Counted from the stretch's first letter, positions 1 to 8,178 are shown. The stretch: 11,356 bases of DNA from Roseiflexaceae bacterium UBA965 (GCA_002292925.1 DBCF01000286.1:1-11356), one strand, 5' to 3'. Notes: generated by a model from the sequence alone, not told the origin. A program made the numbers and translations.

Positions 1-298
1 TGAAGTCGGAAGTTTGAAGTAACGTCTGAAGTAACGAATGTCTCTGTGCCCTCTGTGCGAGCACACGAAGTTGGAAGCGTGAAGTCGGAAGTTTGAAGTA
101 ACGTCTGAAGTAACGAATGTCTCTGTGCCCTCTGTGCGAGCACATGAAGTTGGAAGCGTGAAGTCGGAAGTTTGAAGTAACGTCTGAAGTAACGAATGTC
201 TCTGCGTCCTCTGTGCGAGCACACGAAGTTGGAAGCGTGAAGTCGGAAGTTTGAAGTAACGTCTGAAGTAACAAATGTCTCTGCGTCCTCTGTGCGAG
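1..298. repeat. 79-bp tandem repeat, 3.8 copies
   Basis: The same 79-bp unit starts at 1, 80, 159 and 238; the fourth copy breaks off at 298. Copies differ by only a few substitutions: copies 1 and 2 read CTCTGTGCCC where 3 and 4 read CTCTGCGTCC, copy 2 has CACATGAAG for CACACGAAG, and copy 4 has AACAAATG for AACGAATG. Each unit is itself built of shorter GAAGT-starting pieces (GAAGTTGGAAGCGT, GAAGTCGGAAGTTT, GAAGTAACGTCT, GAAGTAACGAA) followed by a CTCTGTG doublet. The array runs off the left edge, so its true copy number is unknown. No spacers, no inverted arms and no coding frame are seen. It looks like a variable intergenic repeat (minisatellite type) downstream of the acetyltransferase gene. 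Confidence 0.95.
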
Positions 299-310
299 AT
301 AAACGGCAGC

Positions 311-853
311 TCACTTTGACTGGCGTATATCGGTATTTTCAAGTGCTCGGTTTGTGTATACGTGGTCAGGGTGTGTGTACCCGTCAAACATGACTTCGGC
401 TTCGTAGTGCATACCGAGCTTTTGAGCTACGCGAATAGAGGCCACGTTGCTGGGGTCAATCATGGCGATCAGGCGTGTGATACCCAATGTGGTGGTGGCG
501 TAGGTGGCGACGGCCTGGGCGGCCTCGGTGGCATAGCCCTGCCCCCAAGCCGATTGGATGAGGCGATAGCCGATTTCGATTTCGGGGCGGCCGTTGACAT
601 CGTCAACATAAAACAATCCGCAGTAGCCGATGAGCGTCGCGGTGGCGCGCAACGTCACGGCGTACGGCCCGAAGCCCCAGTGCTGGTGATAGCGCGCCAA
701 GGTGGTGTGAAGCCAGGCTTCGACCCACGGGCGCTCTTGCGCACCGTCGCCATAGCGCATTACTTCGGGGTCGCCAAAAAGCTGACAGAAGGCGGTTACA
801 TCGCCAATGTGCACGTGGCGGATGATGAGTCGGTCGGTGGTACAGATAATCAT
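311..853 (-). CDS. GNAT family N-acetyltransferase (RimJ/RimL-like)
   Basis: Predicted 180-residue cytoplasmic acetyltransferase that transfers acetyl from acetyl-CoA to an amine; the substrate cannot be told. It opens with the subfamily pattern TDRLIIRHVHIGDV (6-19), then DPEVMRYG (28-35). The acetyl-CoA binding loop is in IGYRLIQSAWGQGYATEA (94-111), and motif B is SNVASIRVAQKLGM (135-148), with the usual Asn-Ser and KLGM. Length and layout fit ribosomal-protein or small-molecule acetyltransferases of the RimJ/RimL type. The reading frame stays open upstream to 1015, but I chose the ATG at 851-853 because an AAGG Shine-Dalgarno lies 7 bases before it and homology-like sequence begins there. 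It lies 184 bp downstream of another GNAT gene on the same strand, so co-transcription is possible. No terminator is seen between its stop and the tandem repeats. Confidence 0.88.
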   Translation of the reverse strand: MIICTTDRLIIRHVHIGDVTAFCQLFGDPEVMRYGDGAQERPWVEAWLHTTLARYHQHWGFGPYAVTLRATATLIGYCGLFYVDDVNGRPEIEIGYRLIQSAWGQGYATEAAQAVATYATTTLGITRLIAMIDPSNVASIRVAQKLGMHYEAEVMFDGYTHPDHVYTNRALENTDIRQSK

Positions 854-1037
854 GATGCACCCTTGATATGCGAATCCGGATGGTTTGATTGTACTCGGGA
901 TAAAGGTCATAGATAGAAACGTTACCGAGGGTTTTTCGTCTTTGCCTATGCAGGCTTGCTCGGGTTGAACATTGAGTAGATGTGCGTGTGACGAGCGGTT
1001 GATTGTCCTGTGCATTGGTCGACATCGTTGAGCTTCT

Positions 1038-1469
1038 TTATGGTGAATAACCTGGCAAATACTTCACAAAAAACGTCTTGGTCAAGCGAGGATTTTGTGC
1101 ATTGACACGGACAAATTCTACGCTGTAGCCACATTTTACATAAAAGTCGGGCGCTTGAAATGCGTTGGTGACCAAGTTAATGTTGTGGTAGCCTTTGCCA
1201 GTAAACTCATGCTCGAGCCGCTGGACCAATAGGCGCCCGTAGCCGCACCGACGTATTTTTGTTGCGACCCACAAGTCTTCCACGTAGATTTCGGCATATG
1301 CAGTGTACGCCTGTAGTGCACCGAGTAGTGCACCTTGGTCATCGTGCAGGAGCAGTGCAAAGCGTCGGAAGTTGATGTCGATACTGTGTGCCTGCTCGTA
1401 TGCCGTATGCCCGGCACTGACTATGGCTTGGTCTGCGTCACAAAGTGCCGCATGCATGGTGATTTTCAA
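1038..1469 (-). CDS. GNAT family N-acetyltransferase, second and unrelated
   Basis: Predicted 143-residue single-domain acetyltransferase. The core is EDLWVATKIRRCGYGRLL (64-81): beta-4 followed by the acetyl-CoA pyrophosphate loop R-R-C-G-Y-G (73-78). The C-terminal half has the typical NAF-APDFYVKCGY element (102-115), resembling the A-x-x-FYxKxGF end of many small GNAT enzymes. It is not a duplicate of the GNAT downstream: the two share only the fold motif. The start is ambiguous. TTG at 1467-1469 gives MKITMHAAL, a normal GNAT first strand, with AGGGG three bases upstream. ATG at 1455-1457 would give 139 residues but lacks a well-placed ribosome site. With either start the gene overlaps the end of the methyltransferase gene (32 or 20 bp), suggesting coupled translation. 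The substrate is unknown. Confidence 0.85.
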   Translation of the reverse strand: MKITMHAALCDADQAIVSAGHTAYEQAHSIDINFRRFALLLHDDQGALLGALQAYTAYAEIYVEDLWVATKIRRCGYGRLLVQRLEHEFTGKGYHNINLVTNAFQAPDFYVKCGYSVEFVRVNAQNPRLTKTFFVKYLPGYSP

Positions 1470-2226
1470 TTTCCCCTGCTTTCACGCACACAAACACCGG
1501 ATGTTCTGGGTGTGCGATACCTGCCGTTTCGTGCACCGCAAAACCGCAGCTGCTTAGCGTATCATGCCACACCGCTCGTGTAAACAACCCAAGCGTGGAG
1601 TTGTCTTGTACGACGCGCAACACGCCGTGTTCGCGGATGAGGTAAATCATCGTGCCCGCAAAAGTGTCGTCGTGCGGGTTGGGATCATAGTTGTTTTCAA
1701 TGAAGACCACGTCTAGATGGGCTGGTTTGTGGACTGATGCTGCATGCGAGACGCGGGTTTCGTTTGGCTGAAACGTTTCGACCAAATAATCAGGTGATAC
1801 CACCATCACGCCACCAGGGGCGAGGTGGGCATAAGCCGTCGTAAAGACCCGCGCCAGATCGGTGCGACTGGTCATGTAGGTGATTGCGTCATCGATGAGT
1901 ACCGCATCAAAGGACTGTGCGAGTTGGCAGGTACGCATGTCGGCCTGGATAAAGCTGCTCGTCGGGTTCAATTGCCGTGCTAAATCAAGCATGGCACTAC
2001 TGATATCGACGCCAGTCACGGCATAGTGCTGTTTCAGGTTGGCAACGTTTTTGCCACCACCACACCCCAAGTTGAGCAGAGTGCGCAGCTCGCGGCGGGC
2101 ATGGTGGTGCATCAGGCGATGGACCACGCCACACCACTCGGCATATTCGCCATCAACATCGCCCCACAGTGGCCACAACCAGGCTAGATCGCTGTAGAGA
2201 TGGAGGGTTGGTTCATGAGCTGTCAT
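1438..2226 (-). CDS. class I SAM-dependent methyltransferase
   Basis: Predicted 262-residue cytoplasmic methyltransferase with a Rossmann fold. Motif I is LLNLGCGGGKN (50-60), the glycine-rich SAM loop. GVDIS (72-76) supplies the acidic residue for the SAM ribose. QADMR (94-98) is the usual D-M/L after beta-3. FDAVLIDDAITYM (106-118) is motif IV and LAPGGVMVV (135-143) is post-II/motif V. The C-terminal part (about 150-250) is a beta-rich extension seen in Methyltransf_25-like enzymes. The acceptor cannot be inferred. Start choice: ATG at 2224-2226 has GGAGG five bases upstream, and the N-terminus then begins just before the family-like LYSDLAWLW. An in-frame ATG at 2263-2265 with AAGGA eight bases upstream is a serious alternative (275 residues). 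It is first of three minus-strand genes and overlaps the next (GNAT) by 32 bp. Confidence 0.88.
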   Translation of the reverse strand: MTAHEPTLHLYSDLAWLWPLWGDVDGEYAEWCGVVHRLMHHHARRELRTLLNLGCGGGKNVANLKQHYAVTGVDISSAMLDLARQLNPTSSFIQADMRTCQLAQSFDAVLIDDAITYMTSRTDLARVFTTAYAHLAPGGVMVVSPDYLVETFQPNETRVSHAASVHKPAHLDVVFIENNYDPNPHDDTFAGTMIYLIREHGVLRVVQDNSTLGLFTRAVWHDTLSSCGFAVHETAGIAHPEHPVFVCVKAGEIENHHACGTL

Positions 2227-2698
2227 CACGGCCTCCGTGTCGTACCGGTGATTTTCGTATTTCATCCTATCATTCCTTGTTGGATTGTGCACGCAATGCA
2301 CAGTTGTATCGTCCAACGATTTCTGCTACCCCTAGCTATTGGTAGTGTGTGTACGTCGTTGTTTTATGGCGCAATTTATACAAAAAATCGCATATCATTG
2401 CTTTGATGGATATGTCTTGCCGTGCCAAATTGGTTATTTGCTACGAAATATGGTTACTGAAGCCGTTGCGCTCACACACGTATGTTCGAGCGGCTGTTTG
2501 TGTGATAAGTTATATACTTCTCCTTTGAACGTGCGATTGATATTTATCTATGTATTTTCAACAAATTAGTGGTTATATTTAAAACAATATATAATATAAT
2601 TGTAATTTTATCACACATATGTTTTTTTAAGTTTAATTTAAACAAAATAAATTTAAATATATTTATAAATACAGTAAGAAAAAATTATTGACAATCAC
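2227..2698. other. divergent intergenic region with A+T-rich tract
   Basis: About 470 bases between the methyltransferase (leftward) and the HU promoter (rightward). Short open frames here carry no recognisable protein pattern. The left half has ordinary composition. From about 2571 to 2690 the sequence is extremely A+T-rich (roughly 15% G+C by eye), with runs such as ATATATAATATAATT and the palindromic GTTTAATTTAAAC at 2631-2643. This tract directly abuts the HU promoter and could serve as an UP element or an architectural-protein binding region (inference). Confidence 0.7.
2286..2302. promoter_or_regulatory. inverted repeat TGTGCA-N5-TGCACA
   Basis: A perfect 6-bp inverted repeat (TGTGCA, five bases CGCAA, TGCACA) lies 21 bp upstream of the longer methyltransferase start and 60 bp upstream of the preferred one. 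Its size and position fit a dimeric repressor operator. No regulator gene is present in the window, and an arm of only six bases can arise by chance. Confidence 0.3.
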
Positions 2699-2727
2699 TT
2701 GACAACTTTGCAAAAAAGCATTATAAA
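2699..2727 (+). promoter_or_regulatory. sigma70-type promoter of the HU gene
   Basis: TTGACA at 2699-2704 and TATAAA at 2722-2727 are separated by exactly 17 bases, a near-consensus housekeeping promoter. A second TTGACA at 2688-2693 lies 11 bases further up and cannot pair with this -10 box. Transcription should start at about 2734, which rules out the in-frame ATG at 2733 and supports initiation at 2769, giving a leader of about 35 bases. The A+T-rich tract immediately upstream would help recruit polymerase. Confidence 0.8.
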
Positions 2728-2768
2728 TATAAATGGAATTCGTGATACTAGTGCAGAAAGACAATGCA

Positions 2769-3041
2769 ATGCAGAAGACTGACTTTGTGAAGGCTGTTGC
2801 CGAAAAAGCCAAGATGTCACAAAAGGACACCAAAGAAGTCATTGATGCAGCACTCGAAGTAATTGCTGATCAATTGAAGGCTGGTGAAAAGGTAACGTTG
2901 ACCGGCTTTGGCACATTCGAAGTGCGTCAACGCCAGGCTCGTGAAGGGGTGAATCCTCAGACGGGCACCAAAATCAACATTCCTGCCACGAAGACGCCAG
3001 GGTTCAGTGCCAGCAGCACGTTGAAGACCCGCGTTAAGTAA
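2769..3041 (+). CDS. HU family DNA-binding protein
   Basis: Nucleoid protein of 90 residues, the standard HU length, which dimerises and bends DNA without strict sequence specificity. The N-terminus MQKTDFVKAVAEKAKMSQKD (1-20) matches the HU helix-turn-helix dimerisation region. GFGTFEVRQRQAREGVNP (46-63) is the family signature and leads into the flexible arm, with the DNA-intercalating proline at 63 in NPQTG. The arm and C-terminus are INIPATKTPGFSASSTLKTRVK-like (69-90), slightly divergent from the usual PxFxxGKxLK end. I place the start at the ATG at 2769 rather than the upstream in-frame ATG at 2733, because the promoter's predicted start site falls at that upstream codon and because all HU proteins begin at this point. 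The ribosome site is weak (AGAAAG). It is a single gene transcribed alone, ending in a strong terminator. HU versus IHF: no feature suggests sequence-specific IHF. Confidence 0.96.
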   Translation: MQKTDFVKAVAEKAKMSQKDTKEVIDAALEVIADQLKAGEKVTLTGFGTFEVRQRQAREGVNPQTGTKINIPATKTPGFSASSTLKTRVK

Positions 3042-3051
3042 TTGTAATTAC

Positions 3052-3095
3052 ACGACAAAGCCCTCCGAGGTGTATACCTCGGAGGGCTTTGTCGT
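3052..3095. terminator. bidirectional intrinsic terminator
   Basis: A perfect 20-bp inverted repeat (ACGACAAAGCCCTCCGAGGT and its complement) with a 4-base loop GTAT begins 11 bp after the HU stop codon and is followed by a short T run (TTT). The large membrane-protein gene converges on it from the right and ends at 3109, so it can stop both transcripts. The T tract is short on both sides; stem length makes up for it. Confidence 0.88.
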
Positions 3096-3108
3096 TTCGG
3101 TTTATGGT

Positions 3109-6100
3109 TTATTGGCCTGCTTTGGCTTTAAAGAATTCGATGAGCTGAGTATAGAGCGTGAGATTGTCTTGTGAAACGCCTTTAGATTTGGCGAGTGTGG
3201 CGAGTTTTTCTGCTTGGATCGTCGCATCTGCATAGCGTTGGCCGTCACTCAATACGAGCGTGTAATTTTGTTGGGCTTCGAGGCTGTCTGGTTGCATTTG
3301 TGCCAGTTTGCTGAATGCCAGAATTGCATTATCGTGGTCGTTCAGTTGAGATGAAAGTAATCCAATAATCGAAATAGAGAGTGCATCAGATGCCTTGAGA
3401 TTGGTATTGTAGGCATCGCGCAGTTGTGAAAGTAATTCTGGTTGTGTGGCCAGCTCACGAATAATCGAAGTGATTTGGGAATCAAGCACGCGGGGAGTTT
3501 TGACGATGAGTTGGGTGTAAATTGCTACAGCTTTGGCGTATTCACCTTTGGCTCTCAATACGTTGGCTTGGCGCAATGTAGTATCAGTATATTTGTCGTC
3601 GAGCAAAAGCGATTGCTGCAACAGTTGGTCTGCCTCCGTGATGGTTTTTTGGGCGGTGGTTGGGTCACTGGTTTTGATGGTGCTGGCATAGGTGAGGAGC
3701 GATTCGATGTATTCGTTGAGGATGCTCACATCTTTGGGGGCAATTGCTACCCCATCGCGGAACCACTGTAGTGCTTTTTGCAATATTTCGGGTTTCGCTT
3801 CGATACGTGTATACCAAAAAATATACAAGCGCGCCATATTGGCAAAATGATCTTTGTTGAGGGGATTAAGGTTGTGTGCTTTGAGTAGCGTTGCCTCTGC
3901 ATATTGGGTTGCTTCACTTGCAGTAAGTGGCGCAAGAAATGCCTGTAAATCAACAGGAGCCGGTTGTTGGATCAAGGCATTTAAGTTTATCGGTTGCGCT
4001 GGAGATGTCGCCGTGGCTGGTTGGGTGCGTCGCACATCGGCATATTTGAGCAATGAGCGACCAAGATTGAGGTAGTACAAATCTTGGTCTGGCTCCATGC
4101 GAATCGCATCGGTGTAATAGGTCATCCCGATAATTTGCTGGTCGAGGTTACCCGATGCATTTGCGCTATCGGTGTAGTTTTGCCCTTGTTGGAAGCGCAT
4201 ATCAGCCAAGGCATTATCGAGATTGCACGTCCAGGCAATAGTCACCCCCAAGATACCCACAACCGCACACAGCGCCCACACTCCCATGCTGCTGTCGTTT
4301 GATGACGATACTGTACGGGACGATGTAGGTGATTGGGTGCGTTGAGGATTACGCCGGCGGCCACTAGTTGGTGCCACTGCCGGTGATGTGGCGGTGGTGA
4401 TTGGTGCAGAACTGGGTTCGCTAGACGTTATCGCTTGCGCAGGAGCCGTTTGAAAATCGATGACCATGAGGAGTGCAATTGCCAGCCACAAGAACATCAG
4501 TGACACCACAATCGGGATTCCGGTTTGGCCTTCGATATTATGTGCCACAATCATACTAAAGGCCGCAATCACTATGACACGGTGTTCTGCGGTAAGTGAT
4601 GGGCGGCGCAGTAATTTGAATGCCAGTACAATGGCAAACCCAATCACTGCGAGATAACTCAGCAGACCGAGGATACCTTTGTTTACAAGTTCATCGAGGA
4701 GCGCTTGGTGTGAGCGATCGGGGGATGCACTTCGTGATTCTTCGTGTGCGAGGGTGGGGGGATAGAAAGGGGTGTACGAAACAAACATACTTTCGGGACC
4801 CCAGCCAATAATCGTACGAATGGGGTTTGATTTTATCAATCCAATCGTACCACCGGCATTGGCATCTCCAAACCAAATTTTCATACGGACGTCACCAGTA
4901 GTACCGGCACTCACGTCAAATAATTTACCCATGCGACCGATATAGGGCATTTCACGGAGTGGCGTGAGGGCGGGGATATTGGCGAAGTTGAAGACTAGCA
5001 AGAATGCCAGAACCCCAGTAAACCCTATCGATTCAATGATTAAAAGCCGTTTAGCACGACGCGCATGTGTTGGTGAGGTTTTCATCAAATCGAAAAGATA
5101 AAGCGTAATAAAGGCAAATATACCGACACCGCCACCAATCCAGGGACCACGACTTTGGGTGAAAAAGATAGTGACGAGCATGCTTGCGCTTATGACACTG
5201 TTGCCTATTCCGGCGGCCCAGTGAATGAGTGGTGCTGATTCGACCCCTTTGGGTGCAATCACAAAACAACCGGCGGCACCGATTTGTAATAATACGGCAG
5301 CAACTAACCAGAGTTGCCAGTTGGCACCAAAGCGATCGGCACTAGGTGCGATAAATTGTACGCCATCACTCGTGGCTGCTGATAAACTGGTGCAAATCAC
5401 GTAGATGATGGTGATAATAGTCGGCATAAATACAACGATACGTTGGGTTGGCATACGATGCATCGGCCAGGCAGGTAAGATCAATGCAGCTGCGGCACAT
5501 ACTAGTGCGCCGGGGTAGACCCACCAAAAGCGTACATCAATGGCACGCACCACAGCACCAAATTGCATTGCGGCAAATGCGATTACAAACGCGCCGATTA
5601 TGGCGAGCAGATAACCGAGTACCCACTGCCAGGCAAAAAAACGAGGTTGATTCGCTGGTACAGGTGCTTGTGCTTTTTGAAAATGCGTAATTGCAAAAGC
5701 AAGTGATAGCGGCACGACCAAGATAAGATATGCTGCAATAAAAATTGAGTTGCCCATGGTAGAGGCGACCCGCGTAATCACATCGCCTTTCCATGGCAAT
5801 GGATCAAGTTGGAGATGTTGGATAAACCCATAATAGGTTGGAATAATCGCAGATAAAATCATCACACCCGTTATGCGGATAAGTTGTTCGCGGGTCGTGA
5901 GGTAGCGTACGATTAACAGGCTCAATACGATATACGATAAGTTTGTATAGGTACCTTGAAGTCGTTGGTATGATCCCCACCACGACACTCCTGGTACCAC
6001 AGAGGTTATTGTTGCCAACAAAAACACCGCAATGTAGGCAATAATCGCAATCATCAATGGATATGTGCGGAGCCAGTGCTTCCATGAAAACCGCGAATTT

Positions 6101-6327
6101 TCTGGTGTTTTTTGCTGCGGAGCATTTGCCCCTGTATAGATCCAATGAATGATTGCAAGCGATGCCATAATCGTTACGAGGGCACGCAACACGATTGCTT
6201 TGTCTGGTTCAAAATGTCTTGATGAAAGTAAATTAAAGTACGACGGAATCAGGATAATGGTAAATAACCAACCAAATTCAATCAAGCGCCGACACCAGAT
6301 TACAAACGGTGAAGAATTTGGTACCAT
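3109..6327 (-). CDS. O-antigen ligase/polymerase-like membrane protein with TPR domain
   Basis: A 1072-residue protein with two halves. Residues about 18-625 are strongly hydrophobic, with roughly fifteen membrane segments (for example 90-110, 192-214, 236-257, 296-314, 337-356, 370-390, 428-448, 551-570, 604-623). TQSRGPWIGG (390-399) and, in the large loop (450-548), GWGPESMF (508-515) and DRSHQALLDELVNKGILGLL (537-556) are hallmarks of the Wzy_C/WaaL O-antigen ligase-polymerase superfamily. A Ser/Thr/Pro-rich linker (626-680) with GRRRNPQR leads to one more membrane helix (683-700). The rest (about 710-1072) is a helical repeat region with TPR-like units (731-763, 806-838, 851-881, 892-951, 979-1046). 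Likely role: joining or polymerising lipid-linked glycan units at the cell envelope (family knowledge; substrate unknown). The ATG at 6325-6327 has GGAGG nine bases upstream. It lies 72 bp after recN on the same strand. Confidence 0.85.
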   Translation of the reverse strand: MVPNSSPFVIWCRRLIEFGWLFTIILIPSYFNLLSSRHFEPDKAIVLRALVTIMASLAIIHWIYTGANAPQQKTPENSRFSWKHWLRTYPLMIAIIAYIAVFLLATITSVVPGVSWWGSYQRLQGTYTNLSYIVLSLLIVRYLTTREQLIRITGVMILSAIIPTYYGFIQHLQLDPLPWKGDVITRVASTMGNSIFIAAYLILVVPLSLAFAITHFQKAQAPVPANQPRFFAWQWVLGYLLAIIGAFVIAFAAMQFGAVVRAIDVRFWWVYPGALVCAAAALILPAWPMHRMPTQRIVVFMPTIITIIYVICTSLSAATSDGVQFIAPSADRFGANWQLWLVAAVLLQIGAAGCFVIAPKGVESAPLIHWAAGIGNSVISASMLVTIFFTQSRGPWIGGGVGIFAFITLYLFDLMKTSPTHARRAKRLLIIESIGFTGVLAFLLVFNFANIPALTPLREMPYIGRMGKLFDVSAGTTGDVRMKIWFGDANAGGTIGLIKSNPIRTIIGWGPESMFVSYTPFYPPTLAHEESRSASPDRSHQALLDELVNKGILGLLSYLAVIGFAIVLAFKLLRRPSLTAEHRVIVIAAFSMIVAHNIEGQTGIPIVVSLMFLWLAIALLMVIDFQTAPAQAITSSEPSSAPITTATSPAVAPTSGRRRNPQRTQSPTSSRTVSSSNDSSMGVWALCAVVGILGVTIAWTCNLDNALADMRFQQGQNYTDSANASGNLDQQIIGMTYYTDAIRMEPDQDLYYLNLGRSLLKYADVRRTQPATATSPAQPINLNALIQQPAPVDLQAFLAPLTASEATQYAEATLLKAHNLNPLNKDHFANMARLYIFWYTRIEAKPEILQKALQWFRDGVAIAPKDVSILNEYIESLLTYASTIKTSDPTTAQKTITEADQLLQQSLLLDDKYTDTTLRQANVLRAKGEYAKAVAIYTQLIVKTPRVLDSQITSIIRELATQPELLSQLRDAYNTNLKASDALSISIIGLLSSQLNDHDNAILAFSKLAQMQPDSLEAQQNYTLVLSDGQRYADATIQAEKLATLAKSKGVSQDNLTLYTQLIEFFKAKAGQ

Positions 6328-6399
6328 AGTCCACAGCCTCCGATAATATAAAAATAAACAGGGTCGTCGTCGTGTTGCACCACGGTAGTGCCAAATCGG

Positions 6400-8178
6400 T
6401 CACGATGCGGTTGTCACGGTGCCATTCGTTGTGTGTTGTGACTTGTGTTGTTGGGCACGATGAATCATATCACGGGCCACAAGCCGACTTTGGTCGGTAA
6501 CGGGGTGCCCATCGAGCATCGCCGCAATCTCATCAATGCGATCACTTTGTGAAAGTGGTGCCACTTGGGTTGCGGTGCGTTCGGCCGAAATTCGTTTGGT
6601 AATGGCAAAATGACTATCACCAAAGGTTGCAACCTGCGCCAAATGCGAGATACACAGTACTTGATGATGGCGACTTATATGCCAGAGTTTTTCGCCCACC
6701 ACAAAACCAGCCCGGCCACCTACACCCGTATCGACTTCGTCAAATACCATTGTTTCGATGGTGTCGACTTGTGATAAAACGGCTTTGAGTGCGAGGAACA
6801 GACGAGATCCTTCGCCACCAGAGGCTGTTTTGGCAAGGGGTTTGAGTTCTTCACCTGGATTTGGGGCAATCAGGAACTCAACTTTATCGATGCCGGTGCG
6901 CTCATAGGCCACGGTCTGCGTGTCTCCATTCGGAGCAGCGATGATTATGCCATCTGGTGCGGGGACAATCTGTTGTTGGACGTGGAATCGTACCCGGGGC
7001 ATCGCAAGATCGTGTGCCGATTGCTCTACGGCTTGGGCAAGAATTTGGGCATGGTCGGCGCGTTTTGTTGACAGTTGTTGCGCGAGTGCGCCTGTTTTGC
7101 GTCGAAGCGTTTGTTCTTGTTGTTCGAGCAACGAAATATGCTCTGCGCTATGCTCGAGTCGTTCGATTTCTTCATTCGCAAGATTAGCCCGTTGGATTAA
7201 CTCACTGACCGACGCACGATATTTGCGTTGGATCATCCGTAGCACGGTAATTCGATCCTCGATTTCTTCAATGCGTTGTGGGTCGAAGTCAATCCGATCG
7301 CGATAATTGCGTACGGCGCTGAGCAGTTCTTCGATTGCATATTGGATGTCGGTACTTTGGGTAACCAGCGACTCCGCCTCGGGATCGATTTTTGCGAGGT
7401 CACCAAGATGTTGGCTGAGCAACACCGAATTTGTTACCAACCCCCGGGCGTGACGATCATCGCTATTGAGGATTTGATAGGCAGAAGTAACCAACTCGGT
7501 AATTCGGGCGCCATTGTGAATGAGTGCGCGTTCTTGCGTCAGTCGTTCTTCTTCGCCCTCTACTAATGCGGCTGTTTGTACGTCATCGCGGAGCTGCACT
7601 AGCTCTGCGATGCGTTCATTCCGTTGTTGGGCTGCATGGCGTAGCGCAGTTAACTCTTGGCGAATGGTACGCAGCTGTATGACGAGGTCTGCCACTTGTT
7701 GTCTAAGTGGCATGAGTTTGCCAAAACGGTCAAGCATGTCGAGGTGAGTTTTGGCATTGAATAGTGACATGCCTTCATGTTGACCCTGGATATCAATCAG
7801 GCTTGTACCGATTTCGCGGAGAATAGTATTGTTGACTGCACGGCCATTGATACGGGTAATCGTACGACCAGTATCACGGGTGATTTCACGAAGAATGATG
7901 ATATGGTCTTCATCTTCTTCGTTGAGCCCATGTTCTTCTAGTATTTGATGGATAGCACTTTGACGGTTGACATGAAAAACGCCTTCGATACGTGCTTTTT
8001 CGCAATGGGTACGAATATAGCTCACATCAAAGCGATCGCCACGAAGCATCCCGAGTGCATCGATTATTATCGATTTCCCGGCACCGGTTTCGCCGCTCAA
8101 CACGGTGAACCCTGCCTGAAAGCGCAGGGTTACTTGTTCAATTATTGCAAAATTCGTAATACTCAGTTCAATAAGCAT
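6400..8178 (-). CDS. DNA repair protein RecN
   Basis: RecN, an SMC-like ATPase that gathers broken DNA ends during double-strand break repair by recombination. The 592-residue length is a little above the usual 550-570. Walker A is GETGAGKS (29-36) after the classic opening MLIELSITNFAIIEQ. The Q-loop region is IDIQGQHE (128-135), invariant in RecN. Two charged coiled-coil stretches (about 155-235 and 300-385) flank a central hinge-like part. The ABC signature is KTASGGEGSR (450-459), Walker B is MVFDEVDTGVGG (477-488), and the H-loop histidine is in CISHLAQVA (509-517). The C-terminal tail after 575 is Gln/Thr-rich and probably disordered. The ATG at 8176-8178 is preceded by GAGGG. It sits 51 bp after parB; no terminator is evident between them. 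No LexA-type operator was recognised. Confidence 0.97.
   Translation of the reverse strand: MLIELSITNFAIIEQVTLRFQAGFTVLSGETGAGKSIIIDALGMLRGDRFDVSYIRTHCEKARIEGVFHVNRQSAIHQILEEHGLNEEDEDHIIILREITRDTGRTITRINGRAVNNTILREIGTSLIDIQGQHEGMSLFNAKTHLDMLDRFGKLMPLRQQVADLVIQLRTIRQELTALRHAAQQRNERIAELVQLRDDVQTAALVEGEEERLTQERALIHNGARITELVTSAYQILNSDDRHARGLVTNSVLLSQHLGDLAKIDPEAESLVTQSTDIQYAIEELLSAVRNYRDRIDFDPQRIEEIEDRITVLRMIQRKYRASVSELIQRANLANEEIERLEHSAEHISLLEQQEQTLRRKTGALAQQLSTKRADHAQILAQAVEQSAHDLAMPRVRFHVQQQIVPAPDGIIIAAPNGDTQTVAYERTGIDKVEFLIAPNPGEELKPLAKTASGGEGSRLFLALKAVLSQVDTIETMVFDEVDTGVGGRAGFVVGEKLWHISRHHQVLCISHLAQVATFGDSHFAITKRISAERTATQVAPLSQSDRIDEIAAMLDGHPVTDQSRLVARDMIHRAQQHKSQHTTNGTVTTAS

Noticed and set aside
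1..298. CRISPR array
   Set aside because: Units abut without unique spacers, the repeat is 79 bp, and no cas genes are present.
362..916. Plus-strand open frame of 184 codons
   Set aside because: It lies antisense to the GNAT gene, and its Gly/Val-rich translation is what the opposite strand of that gene would give. No family pattern.
2200..2569. Two short plus-strand open frames (68 and 76 codons)
   Set aside because: Cysteine- and hydrophobic-rich random-looking translations, no ribosome site, no family pattern, and they overlap the methyltransferase start region.
2733..2768. Longer HU with 12 extra N-terminal residues
   Set aside because: The predicted transcription start at about 2734 coincides with this ATG, leaving no leader, and HU proteins begin at the MQKTDF-like position.
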